Below are positions 45,409-54,956 of a DNA stretch of 64,000 bases, in pieces. The notes beneath the pieces are model-generated. The model was not told where the DNA came from and did no database searches. It saw nothing but the letters and a program-made list of their open reading frames with translations. Position 1 is the stretch's first letter; the number at the start of each line of letters is the position of its first letter. The stretch is from SYLG01 sp965226945. GTDB taxonomy: Bacteria > Planctomycetota > Planctomycetia > Gemmatales > Gemmataceae. Location of the stretch: NCBI GenBank assembly GCA_965226945.1, contig OZ245717.1, positions 4,898,001 through 4,962,000 on the forward strand. Reading direction: 5' to 3'. The translations under genes and the position numbers were made by a program.

Positions 45409-45585
45409 TGCGGGCCGCAAGTTCGCCTGCGGCTTTGTAAAAGAACGATCGCTGTCCGATCGCCAACTCTTCCTTCAGGTTGCCTACCTGAGTTTTCTTG
45501 GTTGGCTTGAGCGGCTGAGAGCAGCGGCTCCTGTTTGTTGGCGGCGGTTTTGATTTTTCAGAGCGGTGAATCGGTTTCTTGTTCC

Positions 45586-47196
45586 ATGTCCATTCGAATT
45601 TCCAACCTTCGCCTGCGCTTCGACGAGCCCGAATCGGAACTTCCCGGCCGGATCGCGAAGGCACTCGGCATCTTGCCCGCCGACCTTTCCCAGTGGCGCA
45701 TCTTGCGCAAAAGCCTCGACGCGCGCGACAAGTCCCGCTTGGGCTATGTCTACTCCACCGAAGTGCGCCTCGAATCGCGCGACGAATCGCGCCTCTTCAA
45801 GAAATCTTCACACACTGGCGGCGTGCGCATCGAACCCTACATCGGCGAGGTCTATCGCGAACCCGTGCCTGGCTCGCGGCCGCTGGACCACCCGCCTGTG
45901 GTCATTGGATCGGGGCCTGGCGGCCTGCTTGCCGCCTTTATCCTCGCCGAGCTCGGATACCGACCCATTGTTCTGGAACGGGGCAAGTCGGTGCGCGACC
46001 GGATCCATGCCACTCGCCTCTTCGATGGCGGCGGAGCGCACGACCCCGAAAACAACTACCTGTTCGGCGAAGGCGGCGCGGGCACCTTTTCCGATGGCAA
46101 GCTGACCTGCCGCTCCTCCGGTCCCGATGTGCAGCGCGTTCTGGAGATCCTGGCCAGCCACAATGGCAAGCCTTCAATCCTTTATGATCAACGTCCTCAC
46201 CTGGGCAGCAACCGCCTCCCTGCCGTGGTCAAGGCGCTCAGGCGCGCGATCATAGAAAAAGGCGGGGAAATACGCTTTGATAGCCTCGTCAGCGACCTGG
46301 AAATTCGCGACGGCGCGATCCAGGCCGTCCATGTGCAAAACGAACGGATCGCCGCCAGCGCGGTCATCCTCGCGATCGGCCATTCGGCGCGCGACTCGTA
46401 CCGGATGCTCAAGCTTCGCGGCGTACCGATGGAGCAAAAAGCCTTTCAGATGGGGCTGCGCATCGAAGGACCCCAGTCGGCCGCCAACCGCTACAAGTAT
46501 GGTCCCGAACCTCTGGAAGGGATCCTGGGACCCGCCGACTACACCATGGCGGTGCGAGGGCCGAACACCGAACGAGACCTTTTCACCTTTTGCATGTGCG
46601 CCGGCGGCTACATCATGCCTTCCGTCAGTGCCCCAGGCTATTTCTGCACCAATGGGATGAGCCTGTCGAATCACGATTCCCCTTATGCCAACACCGGTCT
46701 GGTCGTTACCGTCGAAACCGCCGAGTTTCCCGGCAACGATCCGCTGGCCGGGATCTTCTTGCAAGAAGCGCTCGAAAAGCGTGCCTTCGAAATGGGCGGT
46801 GGCGACTACGGCTGCCCCGCGCAACGGGCAGTCGATTTCATTGCAGGCAAGACTTCCAGCGACCTGCCCGGTTGCAGCTATCCGCGCCGCACCTTTTCCG
46901 CCGACCTGCGTGAGGTCCTTCCCCCGAGCGTGGCCGAGGTCGTCCGCGATGGACTTCCCCTGATGGATCGCAAATGGAAGGGGAAATATCTGCCCGACGC
47001 CCTGCTCGTCGGCCCCGAGGCTCGCGGCAGCGCTCCGGTGCGCATCATTCGCGATGCCGAAAACCGCCAGTCACCCGGGATCACCGGCCTCTATCCCGTT
47101 GGCGAAGGGGCAGGGTTCGCCGGCGGCATCGTTTCGGCGGCCGTTGACGGCCTGCGTAGCGCCAGAGAATTGATTGGCCTTTTCGCCAGGCCCTAG
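45586..47196 (+). CDS. FAD-dependent oxidoreductase (COG2509-type)
   Basis: 536 residues from ATG 45586. The first 90 residues are an RNA-binding-like alpha/beta region typical of this family (LRLRFDEPESELPGRIAKAL). The FAD-binding Rossmann motif is VVIGSGPGGLLAAFILAELG, followed by LERGKSVRDR, and the family block NYLFGEGGAGTFSDGKLTCR is clear. The second nucleotide-contact region is SAVILAIGHSARDSY. The C-terminal VGEGAGFAGGIVSAAVDGLR binds FAD. Homologues are widespread but their physiological substrate is not established. An upstream extension of the frame to 45535 is less likely than this start. Monocistronic in appearance. Confidence 0.9.
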   Translation: MSIRISNLRLRFDEPESELPGRIAKALGILPADLSQWRILRKSLDARDKSRLGYVYSTEVRLESRDESRLFKKSSHTGGVRIEPYIGEVYREPVPGSRPLDHPPVVIGSGPGGLLAAFILAELGYRPIVLERGKSVRDRIHATRLFDGGGAHDPENNYLFGEGGAGTFSDGKLTCRSSGPDVQRVLEILASHNGKPSILYDQRPHLGSNRLPAVVKALRRAIIEKGGEIRFDSLVSDLEIRDGAIQAVHVQNERIAASAVILAIGHSARDSYRMLKLRGVPMEQKAFQMGLRIEGPQSAANRYKYGPEPLEGILGPADYTMAVRGPNTERDLFTFCMCAGGYIMPSVSAPGYFCTNGMSLSNHDSPYANTGLVVTVETAEFPGNDPLAGIFLQEALEKRAFEMGGGDYGCPAQRAVDFIAGKTSSDLPGCSYPRRTFSADLREVLPPSVAEVVRDGLPLMDRKWKGKYLPDALLVGPEARGSAPVRIIRDAENRQSPGITGLYPVGEGAGFAGGIVSAAVDGLRSARELIGLFARP

Positions 47197-47682
47197 GCTC
47201 ACTGTTTCCTTTGCCTCATTCTCCACTCTCCTGCATCACTTGTGCAGTGGCTCTCGATGATTTGCTCTCCGCTTTTCTCTCCGCGCCTCCGCGTGAAAAT
47301 CCACTTGTCGTGAACCCACGAAAGATCGTGCCCTGTCGTCGCGTTCCACTTGGTCCAAAAGGGCACGGTAACGAGCGCCATAACCCCACGGACTTCCGAT
47401 CACGGACTTGAGAAAAAACCGGCATCATCCCGAGGTTCTCGAGCCGCCAAGGCCGGCCCCAACCAGCCCTTGCGATTGCTTTAAGTGGCACCCGCCGATT
47501 CTACCCAGATTATCGCGCATCCCGGCACGATCCTCATATTCGGACTGAAGCTCAGGGGCGGCAGGACCGATACATGCAGCTAGGTGCGAATGGACTTTGC
47601 CCGACCCCTCCCCAAGACCCTGGGGACCGGACCCGCGATACCGGGGCAAAAGACCAGACGCATCCCCCGCAAGGAGTGCGTT
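47197..47682. other. Intergenic stretch before the silk-like gene
   Basis: No gene supported. It holds copy 2 of the CTCCGC-rich element (47266-47298) and the ribosome binding site AAGGAG at 47671-47676. Confidence 0.6.
47266..47298. repeat. Dispersed CTCCGC-rich element, copy 2
   Basis: Shares tctccgcttttctctccgcg with copy 1 (36783), then a single ctccgcg unit and tgaaaa. Both copies are intergenic and downstream of plus-strand genes. Confidence 0.7.
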
Positions 47683-50076
47683 ATGGTCCGTTCATGGTGG
47701 TTGGGCCCCCTCGTTTTCACAATGGCCGGGGGCGGGACAGTTTGGGCACAAAGTGCTCCCGAGCGGTCCGCGACCGCCGGGGCGAGCCGCGATCGTTTCA
47801 TGACGGTGACCGAGCAAGGGAAAAATCCCTGCCGTTGCCGCATTCTGCAGGCCGGATCTCTGCCCGATGGCAGCAAGGTGTACCTGGTGAGCGCCGTGGA
47901 CGATGGCCACAGAATCACTGTGGTGCAACCGCCGCGTAAGAACGATGGCGTCGTTCCCTCGACCCGGTTTTATCACTGGACAAAAGACAATCGTCCTCCC
48001 GCCGGCGTGCCGGCCCTGTTGGCCCAGGACGAAAAAGCGGCCGAAGGACTGGCCGCCTCGGAACCCAGGCCGCTGCCGGTTCCCGCCAATCTCAGCTCCG
48101 CCGATGCGCAAACGCCTCAAGCGAAAAAGACGCTGGCCAATGTCAGCACCGCGATCGCTCCCGCGAATGCGACTCAAGCAGTCGTCGCCAGCAGCGTGTT
48201 GGTCGGCGAAGAAGGACCCAAGGGCAAGGTCGTCGATATGGGACCGGCCACCGGTGGGGAAATCGTTCCCGCAGGCAAGAGCCAGGCCGGTGGCAAAGGC
48301 GCCGGTGCGGGCGCGGGCGGCAAGGGCGCTCAAGCAGGCGGTAAAGGTGCGGGCGCAGGCACCAAGGGCGGTGACGGAACCAAAGGTGGCGACGGCACCA
48401 AGGGAGCCGGCCACGGCGGTGGATTGTTCTCAGGCCTTGGCGGTCATGGCGGAGATGGCCATGGCGGCAAGGGGGCCGGCGCGGGAACCAAGGGAGCCGG
48501 AGCCGGTGCGGGCGGTAAAGGCGCCGAAGCCGGCGCGGGAACCAAGGGAGCCGGTGCGGGCGGTAAAGGCGCCGAAGCCGGCGCGGGAACCAAGGGAGCC
48601 GGCGCGGGCGGTAAAGCCGCCGACGCAGGCGCCAAGGGCGGCGACGGCACCAAGGGAGCCGGCCACGGCGGCGGATTCCTCTCGGCACTTGGCGGCCACG
48701 ATGGCGATGGTCATGGCGGCAAGGGAGCCGGTGCAGGCACCAAGGGTGCGGGCGCGGGTGCGGGCACGAAAGGTGCCGGCGCGGGAACCAAGGGTGGCGG
48801 ACTGAAAGGTCAAGATCCTGGCGCGACCGGCGGCAAGACAGCCGATGCCGCAAGACTGCCCCGTAGCGTGGCCGATGCGCTTGATCCTTTGAACAGTCCG
48901 CTTGAATATCAAAAGACGGTCAAGGAAAAGGGCGAAGCGGGAGAAACCGCTCTCGAAAAATTCCGCAAGGCACTGGGATTGCGCGAGCGATCCGAGCGTG
49001 AACCTCGCGAACCTCGCGAATTCGGCGGCCGACGGGCTGGCCGCGGCAGCATGGAAGCCGCCGGCGTTTCGGGCGACTTTACGCTGGGTCAACCGTTCCC
49101 GGTGATGCTCGGAACGCCTCCCACGCCGGTGCCGACCCAGGCGAATATTCCCAAACCGCCCTACATGGCCTACATCCCCGGCCCCGAAGCCAACCCCTAT
49201 GTGCCGCGGCCCGATGTGGGCGTTGCGCCGGGCTATGCCAACGCCTTCACCCGCACCAATACCGCACGGCCGATTCCCGCCGATTTCGGCAACCATCCGA
49301 CCGTACCCAACGCGTTCGACACGCCGCTGCCCGCGGGCCCTCAGCCCACGGCCTTCGGGGCCGGGCCTCAAGGATTCGCGGGAGTTCCTCCCGGCTATCC
49401 CCAGGGGCTTCCCCCCGGAATGGCTCCCGGTTCGTTCAACGGCTTGCCGCCCGGTATGTTGCCCAATGGCATGCAACCCAATGGCGTGGGCGGGCCCGCC
49501 ATGTCGACCCCGCTCGAATCGTTGTCTCAGCCGAAACCGGCCCCAGCCGGTCTTTTGGGACGCAATCGCTCCAACAGCAAATCCGACGACGGCGTGACCA
49601 ACGCCTTCACCGGCGCTCCGGTGGCGCCACCGCAACCGGTGGGCATCGTTCCCTTGAACACGCCGCTCATGGGGCGGCCCGCACCGGCCAACACGGTGCA
49701 AACGGTCAACGCCGAGGTGCGCAAGGTCTCGCTTGAGCAGCCGATCCGCCAGCTCAAGGAAGGATTGCTCCCTTCGGATCGCGAGAAAGCGATCGAAGAG
49801 ATCGGCCTGGCCAACCTCGAAACCCATGCCGATGGGGCCTCCGCCCTCTTGACCGCGGCCTTCCGCGATCCGGCACTGACCGTGCGACTCTCTGCAATCA
49901 GAACCCTGGGAACCAAGCTTTCCCGCAGCCCGCAGGCGATGGGCGCGCTCCGGGCCCTCCTCGACGATCCGGATGCTCGCATCCGCGCCGAAGTCGAGCA
50001 GATCCTGCAACCTGTGGATACTGTGCTGCCTCCCCCTCCCTCAGCGCCCAAGGCGCTCTTGAAGGGCGGCAAATAA
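47683..50076 (+). CDS. Secreted silk-like Gly/Ala/Lys repeat protein with C-terminal HEAT-like region
   Basis: 797 residues from ATG 47683 with AAGGAG 6 bases upstream. The signal segment is VRSWWLGPLVFTMAGGGTVW followed by AQ. About residues 25-90 are a small domain with CRCRILQAGSLPDGSKVYLV. About residues 200-380 are repeats of KGAGAG, GTKGAGAGG and GGDGTKG units interrupted by two His/Gly-rich islands (GHGGGLFSGLGGHGGDGHGG and a close copy). About residues 470-650 are Pro/Gly-rich with many PPG turns. The last 120 residues (LEQPIRQLKEGLLPSDREKA, DPALTVRLSAIRTLGTKLSR, DPDARIRAEVEQIL) look like two or three HEAT repeats. Likely an extracellular structural or matrix protein; function inferred only from composition. 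Confidence 0.82.
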   Translation: MVRSWWLGPLVFTMAGGGTVWAQSAPERSATAGASRDRFMTVTEQGKNPCRCRILQAGSLPDGSKVYLVSAVDDGHRITVVQPPRKNDGVVPSTRFYHWTKDNRPPAGVPALLAQDEKAAEGLAASEPRPLPVPANLSSADAQTPQAKKTLANVSTAIAPANATQAVVASSVLVGEEGPKGKVVDMGPATGGEIVPAGKSQAGGKGAGAGAGGKGAQAGGKGAGAGTKGGDGTKGGDGTKGAGHGGGLFSGLGGHGGDGHGGKGAGAGTKGAGAGAGGKGAEAGAGTKGAGAGGKGAEAGAGTKGAGAGGKAADAGAKGGDGTKGAGHGGGFLSALGGHDGDGHGGKGAGAGTKGAGAGAGTKGAGAGTKGGGLKGQDPGATGGKTADAARLPRSVADALDPLNSPLEYQKTVKEKGEAGETALEKFRKALGLRERSEREPREPREFGGRRAGRGSMEAAGVSGDFTLGQPFPVMLGTPPTPVPTQANIPKPPYMAYIPGPEANPYVPRPDVGVAPGYANAFTRTNTARPIPADFGNHPTVPNAFDTPLPAGPQPTAFGAGPQGFAGVPPGYPQGLPPGMAPGSFNGLPPGMLPNGMQPNGVGGPAMSTPLESLSQPKPAPAGLLGRNRSNSKSDDGVTNAFTGAPVAPPQPVGIVPLNTPLMGRPAPANTVQTVNAEVRKVSLEQPIRQLKEGLLPSDREKAIEEIGLANLETHADGASALLTAAFRDPALTVRLSAIRTLGTKLSRSPQAMGALRALLDDPDARIRAEVEQILQPVDTVLPPPPSAPKALLKGGK
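48280..48810 (+). repeat. Coding repeat array of the silk-like protein
   Basis: Repeated DNA units such as gcgggaaccaagggagccgg and ggcggtaaaggcgcc in irregular order, in frame, encoding KGAGAG-type peptides. Two units of about 50 bases around 48525-48600 are near-identical, pointing to recent slippage. Confidence 0.85.
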
Positions 50077-50093
50077 CCCGACCCCCTTGACCC

Positions 50094-50175
50094 GACCGGG
50101 AGGGCAACCTCCCGGTCAAGAAGAGACCGCAAGGTCTCGCGACCAACCCGCGGCCCCGGAGCCTCTCCGGGGCCG
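50094..50175 (+). terminator. Three consecutive hairpins after the silk-like gene
   Basis: Hairpin 1 has a 10-bp stem and GCAA loop (50094-50117), hairpin 2 a 6-bp stem and GCAA loop (50123-50138), hairpin 3 a 10-bp stem with gcctc loop (50151-50175). Two GNRA tetraloops in a row suggest RNA stability as well as termination. Confidence 0.65.
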
Positions 50176-50298
50176 GGTCGTTTCATAGGGGAATCAATTC
50201 AGACTCAAACCGGGCATGCGGCCTATTCGAATTGATTTGCTGTAGATTTTTCACTAAGGCATTTTAAGGAAGCCCCCCGATATTTTTGGAGAAATGAG

Positions 50299-50730
50299 AT
50301 GAACAGGATCGTTCTCTTGGCCGCCAGTCTGCTTGTGGTCGGCTTCGCCACTTCTGAAGACGAAAAGCCCAAGGGAGACCTTGCCCTCTTGCAAGGCACC
50401 TGGCAGGTGTGGCTGAATCCCGATGAGTCGGTGTTCATCGAGGTCAAGGGAAAGACCTTTGCGATGTCGCATCAAAAGGCCAAGGTCAAGACCGAACTTT
50501 CGAACGGGACACTGGTCTTTCCCGAACAAGCAGGAGCCAAGGCGTTGGATTGGGTGGAGGTCAAATCATCCCGAGGCGAAGCGGGACCCGATAACCGCTG
50601 CATTTATGAATTGCACGGCGACACCTGGATCTTGATAGGCGGCGGACCGGACAAACGCCCTGACCAGTTCTACTCGGGCGCCGCGGGTGGCAATCAGACC
50701 TTTGTGCTCAAACGAGTGAAAACCAAATAA
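50299..50730 (+). CDS. TIGR03067-type planctomycete domain protein
   Basis: 143 residues; ATG 50299 with GGAG 8 bases upstream. A signal segment MNRIVLLAASLLVVGFATS precedes one domain with the family features: LALLQGTWQVWLNPDESVFI near the start and NRCIYELHGDTWILIGGGPD with RPDQFYSG near the end. The family is abundant in planctomycetes and has no assigned function; the fold is probably a small beta-barrel. The product is likely periplasmic or secreted. Confidence 0.82.
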   Translation: MNRIVLLAASLLVVGFATSEDEKPKGDLALLQGTWQVWLNPDESVFIEVKGKTFAMSHQKAKVKTELSNGTLVFPEQAGAKALDWVEVKSSRGEAGPDNRCIYELHGDTWILIGGGPDKRPDQFYSGAAGGNQTFVLKRVKTK

Positions 50731-50770
50731 CCCAGTTGGCGCCGGAGCATTTCACCCAAGATGCCGGGCC

Positions 50771-53608
50771 TCAAGTGACGGTGATGGCAAACGACCTAGC
50801 AACCGGGTCGAGGTTGGCGCCGCCATTCGCCGTGTCTCCATCATCTCCCACCTTGAAGGTGAACGAGGCATAGGGCTTGCCGGTGGCATTGACCGCCAGT
50901 GTGAATTTCAACTTGCCCGCCGCGATGTCGGCCGCCGTGATGAAGGTGTTGGCCTTCACAGCGATGCCATTGAGAGTTAGCGAACCTTTCAGCGGAAGGG
51001 CAACGATCTGAACGCCGGAAAACAGGTTGGCCGGGCTGTCGTTGATGTCGGTGAAGGAGAAATACTCGAGCGTCAGCACGAGCGCGGTATTCTTGGGAAT
51101 CGAAACCGATTTGTTTGCCCCCTGAGGCGGATCGTTAACGGCCGTCACGCTGAAACTGAGCGTATTGGCAAAGGGGTCCAGGGCGACTCCCCCCAGAGCG
51201 GTCCCTCCGTTGTCGGCAACCTTGAAAGCAAATGAACCGTATATGAGGCCCGATTCGTTTTTCGCCGGCCCATAGACGAGTTTACCCGCAACGATATCGG
51301 CCGCCTGGATCACCTGATTGGCCTTGGCGGCTACCCCCGCGAAGCGAAGCACTCCCTTGGTTGGGAGCGAGGTCACCGTGACGGAAGCCAGCGCGTTGGC
51401 CGGCGTGTCATTCAGATCCTTGAAGCCAAAGTCGGAGGTAGTCAAAACGCGCGAGGCGTCTTCAAGCATGGTGATTGTTTTGTCGGTGCCATCGGGTGCA
51501 TCATTGACGGCTTTCACCGAAAAGGCGATCGTATTAGCCGTGGGATCCAGATCGATGCCGCCGTTTTCCGTGCCGCCGGTGTCTCTCACTTTGAAGGTGA
51601 AATTGGTGTAGATCGCGCCGTTGCCGTTCAGCGCCGGCACGAATTTCAAAAGCCCCTTTGTCAGGTCGCCCGTTGTGATTTCCTGGCCGATTGTCACCGG
51701 CGCGCCACTGAGTAGAAGGCTACCCTTGGCGGGGAGCGATTCGATTCGCACGGATAGAAACCCATTGGCCGGCGTATCTTTTGCGTCCTTGAAGCCGAAG
51801 TCGGCAACCGTTAACGGATAGAAAATATCTTCATTGATCGTGATCGTCTTGTTTGCGCCGTCGGGTGGATCGTTCAGCGCCTGCACTGCAAAGGTGAAGA
51901 CATTGGGCGTGGGATCCAGATCGATCCCGCCGTTCTTCGTGCCCCCGTCATCACGCACTTTGAATCCAAAGGTCGCGTAAGGCGTGCCGAAGGCATTCGC
52001 GGCCGGTGTGAACAGGAACTTCCCCAAGGTGATGTCGCCAAGATTAATCGCCTGGTTGACGACCACCGCTTTGCCCGCAAGCGTCAGCGTTCCCTTCGTG
52101 GGCAAGGAGGTCACGATCACTCCAGACAAGGCGTTGGGTATCGAATCGATCGGATCGGTGAGTTCAAAATCGGTGGCCATGAAGGCATACGCCTTGTCCT
52201 CGCCGATGGTCGCGGTCTTGTCCTTCCCCTGGGGAGGATCGTTCACGGGTAAGACCGTAATGCTCGCCGTGGCGAGCGCTTCGCTAAACGCGGTACTGCC
52301 GCCGATGGCGGTGGGTTCGCTCAGGTCGACGGTGTCAGCGGGCATGCCGGTCGTGCGATCCCAGGCGCGCAATTGCAAGGTGGCCGTTCCCTGAAAATTG
52401 GCTTTGGGCCGGAAGCGGATCTTGTCGATATCGCGCAGCAACCCCGCATTGTTTGCCGAAACACCGGCCATGGAGGCCCAGTGAGCGCCCGCATCGAGAG
52501 AAAATTCCCAGGTTCCCGAGTCGGTGCCGGCCAGGCTGATGATGGCAGCCCCTTTGTTGGCTCCGAAATCGGCATCGGTGGTCAGTGAACCAAGCAGGGC
52601 CGCGATCGTGGTGCCCGTGGGGTTGAGGGTGTCTTCATTGATCGAGGGAAATACCGGTGCGACCTTGGTGCTGAGCACGGGAGCGTGGTTGGGGCCGTCA
52701 CTAGGAGTCAGTTTCGCGTCGATTTTGACATTCTGGCCGCCCACGGTGACCGTTTTCACGATCGGTGTGGGAATGCCGCCGCCTGAGAACGTGATCGTGT
52801 AAGCGCCCGCGGGCACCTGAATCTGGTAGCCCCCGGCTGACATGCTCACGGTTTTGAAGTCGTTGACCCCATCGATCGTGATGTTGACATTGCCCATCCC
52901 TTCCTGATTGTCGTAGCGGCCATCCTTGTCGCGATCGACATACACCACGCCGAGCAGGTAGGGGTTGCCGATGTTCGCGCGATTGCCGAAGTCCTGCGTG
53001 ATGACAAGGGGGCCGACGCCGGTTTTCGCGTTGTTTTCCTCGATGATCGAAATTCCCGTTTCGCGATAAGCGGGATTCATCAGGTTTTGGCGGTGGCCGG
53101 GAGGGTCTTGAATTCCGGTGGCTGTGAAGCCCCAGTCGATCGCCAGGGCCGCATGGGCTTGAAAGGGCGTTTCTCCATAGGCAAAAATGCTTTCGGCAAG
53201 CGTGTTCCAGTTGTAGCCCGCATTGGTGAGGCGCACACCCACGTCGGGTTCGCCGGGAAGCTGATGCTCCTGCATATCCTGCTGGATCATCTTTTGCGAA
53301 TGGCCAAGCGCCGCCGCCATGATGTTGGCGTTCCAGGCCAGGGGTTGCGCTGGTTTCAGTTGCTTCCACTGATTGAGGAGTGCGGTTCCATTGACATGGA
53401 AGAATTGCAAGGCGCTGTTGATCGCCGGATCGGCACTGTGAATCGGATTGGTGCTGTCGACCAGGACACTCAACTCGGCGCCGGGGTTCAACCGCATCCG
53501 ATTGACCTGTTCAAGCAATTCTTGTTCGAGGCCCGACGGGTTCAAGGCGGGAACATTGCGGTCTTCGAGGGTTTCTATCCTGGGTTGGATCGCTCGGCGC
53601 CGAATCAT
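50771..53608 (-). CDS. CAP-domain (SCP/PR-1) protein with four cadherin-like repeats
   Basis: 945 residues beginning MIRRRAIQPRIETLEDRNVP, the same N-terminal tag as the subtilases, with no ordinary signal peptide. About residues 20-200 form a CAP domain: LLEQVNRMRLNPGAELSVLV, AALGHSQKMIQQDM, LAESIFAYGE and the signature PPGHRQNLMNPAYRETGIS. A short DRDKDGRYDNQEG segment and a carboxypeptidase-regulatory-like beta-domain follow (about 210-300). An unclassified beta region precedes four tandem cadherin-like modules of about 120 residues; each starts like NDPPxGxxKTxTIxED and includes FKVRDDGGTxNGGIDLDP. Predicted secreted or surface adhesin-like protein; target unknown. Confidence 0.88.
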   Translation of the reverse strand: MIRRRAIQPRIETLEDRNVPALNPSGLEQELLEQVNRMRLNPGAELSVLVDSTNPIHSADPAINSALQFFHVNGTALLNQWKQLKPAQPLAWNANIMAAALGHSQKMIQQDMQEHQLPGEPDVGVRLTNAGYNWNTLAESIFAYGETPFQAHAALAIDWGFTATGIQDPPGHRQNLMNPAYRETGISIIEENNAKTGVGPLVITQDFGNRANIGNPYLLGVVYVDRDKDGRYDNQEGMGNVNITIDGVNDFKTVSMSAGGYQIQVPAGAYTITFSGGGIPTPIVKTVTVGGQNVKIDAKLTPSDGPNHAPVLSTKVAPVFPSINEDTLNPTGTTIAALLGSLTTDADFGANKGAAIISLAGTDSGTWEFSLDAGAHWASMAGVSANNAGLLRDIDKIRFRPKANFQGTATLQLRAWDRTTGMPADTVDLSEPTAIGGSTAFSEALATASITVLPVNDPPQGKDKTATIGEDKAYAFMATDFELTDPIDSIPNALSGVIVTSLPTKGTLTLAGKAVVVNQAINLGDITLGKFLFTPAANAFGTPYATFGFKVRDDGGTKNGGIDLDPTPNVFTFAVQALNDPPDGANKTITINEDIFYPLTVADFGFKDAKDTPANGFLSVRIESLPAKGSLLLSGAPVTIGQEITTGDLTKGLLKFVPALNGNGAIYTNFTFKVRDTGGTENGGIDLDPTANTIAFSVKAVNDAPDGTDKTITMLEDASRVLTTSDFGFKDLNDTPANALASVTVTSLPTKGVLRFAGVAAKANQVIQAADIVAGKLVYGPAKNESGLIYGSFAFKVADNGGTALGGVALDPFANTLSFSVTAVNDPPQGANKSVSIPKNTALVLTLEYFSFTDINDSPANLFSGVQIVALPLKGSLTLNGIAVKANTFITAADIAAGKLKFTLAVNATGKPYASFTFKVGDDGDTANGGANLDPVARSFAITVT
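51126..52240 (-). repeat. Cadherin-like module repeats within the CAP protein gene
   Basis: Four coding units spaced about 360-370 bases apart (starting near 52240, 51870, 51508 and 51140 on the minus strand); the last one continues to the gene end. They are diverged at DNA level, unlike the subtilase repeats. Confidence 0.75.
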
Positions 53609-53750
53609 TGGATGGGTTGCCCCTGCTTTGGTTGGATGGGAGGCGTTCGACGATCAAGAGAATCCACCAATCCGCGGTTCCCTAAATTCGCAGCATTCTG
53701 GGAAATTGTATCTTGTAACTCGCAAAAAGGATCCGTTCATGCAAGCCGGT

Positions 53751-54677
53751 TCAAAACGATTTGCCAAGGTCCACAAGGGCCTGCTGGGTGTACTCCTTGA
53801 CCAGGGCGGCGCTTTTGCGAAAGGCGGTCTTTTCTCCCGGACTCAAGTGAGGGTGAAGGACGCGGGAAATTCCCTGGCGCCCTAACACCACGGGAAGCGA
53901 CAAACAGACATCGCGCACCCCTAAAAAGCCATCGACCAGCACGCTTGCCGGGGTCGTTGCGCGGGTGTCTCCCTCGATGGCGGAAATCATCAGCGCGGCG
54001 GCACGGGCGATCGCGAAGTTGGTATGTCCCTTGCCGCGAAACACTCCGTGGCCTTCGGCGACGGCCTGTTTCGAGATCTTCCACAGTTCGCGGTGATTGA
54101 GCACGCGGCCGCCTCCCGCCACGGCCGCCATGGCCGCGGGCACTTGGCTGTCGCCATGTTCTCCGAGGATGTAAGCGCGGATGTCGTCGGGATGCACTTC
54201 GAGGCGCTCCGAAAGCAGGATGCGAAAGCGGGCGCAGTCGACCAGGGTGCCGGTGCCCAGCACCTTCGACGGGTCGAGGTTGCCGAGCTTGATCGTCAGA
54301 TAAGTCATGACATCGACGGGGTTGGTGATGACGAGAAACAACGCATCGGGCGACCCTTTGGCCAGGACCGGCACGATTTCGCCAAAAAGGGGAGAATTCG
54401 TTTTGATGTAGTCCATCCGGCTGGTGATCGGACCTTCCGGCGGCCGTGCCGAGCAAAGGACGATGACCTGCGATCCTCCCGTGTCGGCCAGTGCTCCCGC
54501 CCGAATCGTTTGCCGGTGAGGGTGGAAGGAGTTGGAATGGCGCAGATCGGCCGCTTCGGCCTCTGCGACCTCCCGGTTGCGGCCAACGAGGACGATTTCC
54601 GAGCCATTGCCTTGAAGGACGAGCGTGTAGGCAAGCGAGGTGCCCACCTTGCCAATGCCGATGATCGAGATTTTCAT
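53751..54677 (-). CDS. Lactate/malate dehydrogenase family protein
   Basis: 308 residues from ATG 54677; an upstream in-frame start at 54695 is less likely because the family begins MKISIIGIGKVGTSLAYTLV. NAD-binding GIGKVG, the acidic residue after strand two is absent (VLVGRNRE). Substrate and catalytic motifs: NPVDVMTYLTIKL, GTGTLVDCARFRILLSERL and catalytic His in ILGEHGDSQVP. The active-site loop SARPPEGPITSRMDYIKTNS is not the usual LDH QKPGETR or MDH RKPGMTR version, so lactate versus malate cannot be decided. It lies upstream of the CAP gene on the same strand, 142 bases apart. Confidence 0.88.
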   Translation of the reverse strand: MKISIIGIGKVGTSLAYTLVLQGNGSEIVLVGRNREVAEAEAADLRHSNSFHPHRQTIRAGALADTGGSQVIVLCSARPPEGPITSRMDYIKTNSPLFGEIVPVLAKGSPDALFLVITNPVDVMTYLTIKLGNLDPSKVLGTGTLVDCARFRILLSERLEVHPDDIRAYILGEHGDSQVPAAMAAVAGGGRVLNHRELWKISKQAVAEGHGVFRGKGHTNFAIARAAALMISAIEGDTRATTPASVLVDGFLGVRDVCLSLPVVLGRQGISRVLHPHLSPGEKTAFRKSAALVKEYTQQALVDLGKSF

Positions 54678-54956
54678 GAGAATCCGGGAACCCAAAAGAA
54701 CTCAAACAAACAAGACATGACCGATGAGGCAAAAAGGGAAGAGGCTCTCATGCGTCCCGGATCTGAAATTCATCTTAGCCAATCCGGCCTCATCCATGCC
54801 GCCTTTGGAAAGGCTGTTCTCGCGGCAAAACCACACGCCTCATAAATCCGTGCGAGCGAAAACGCTCTGCCATTGGGTCCAGCGCGATTGCGAATAAAAT
54901 GATCCTTGACCGCTTACTGCCCGCCTCCCTCCTTCCGCTTAAGCGATGGTCCGTCT

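Larger units (their letters stand above)
45197..45585. other. Non-coding stretch between the rrf2-family gene and the FAD protein gene
   Basis: Contains the 33-base tandem repeats (45218-45330) and an intrinsic terminator (45367-45408). No supported gene; the beginning of the downstream frame before ATG 45586 lacks a good start. Confidence 0.65.

Noticed and set aside
48280..48810. Repeat array considered as CRISPR or VNTR outside genes
   Set aside because: All units keep one reading frame and encode KGAGAG-type peptides within a larger gene.
48430..50010. 526-codon minus-strand frame across the silk-like gene
   Set aside because: It is the mirror of the repeat region; the plus frame has a ribosome binding site, signal peptide and HEAT-like end.
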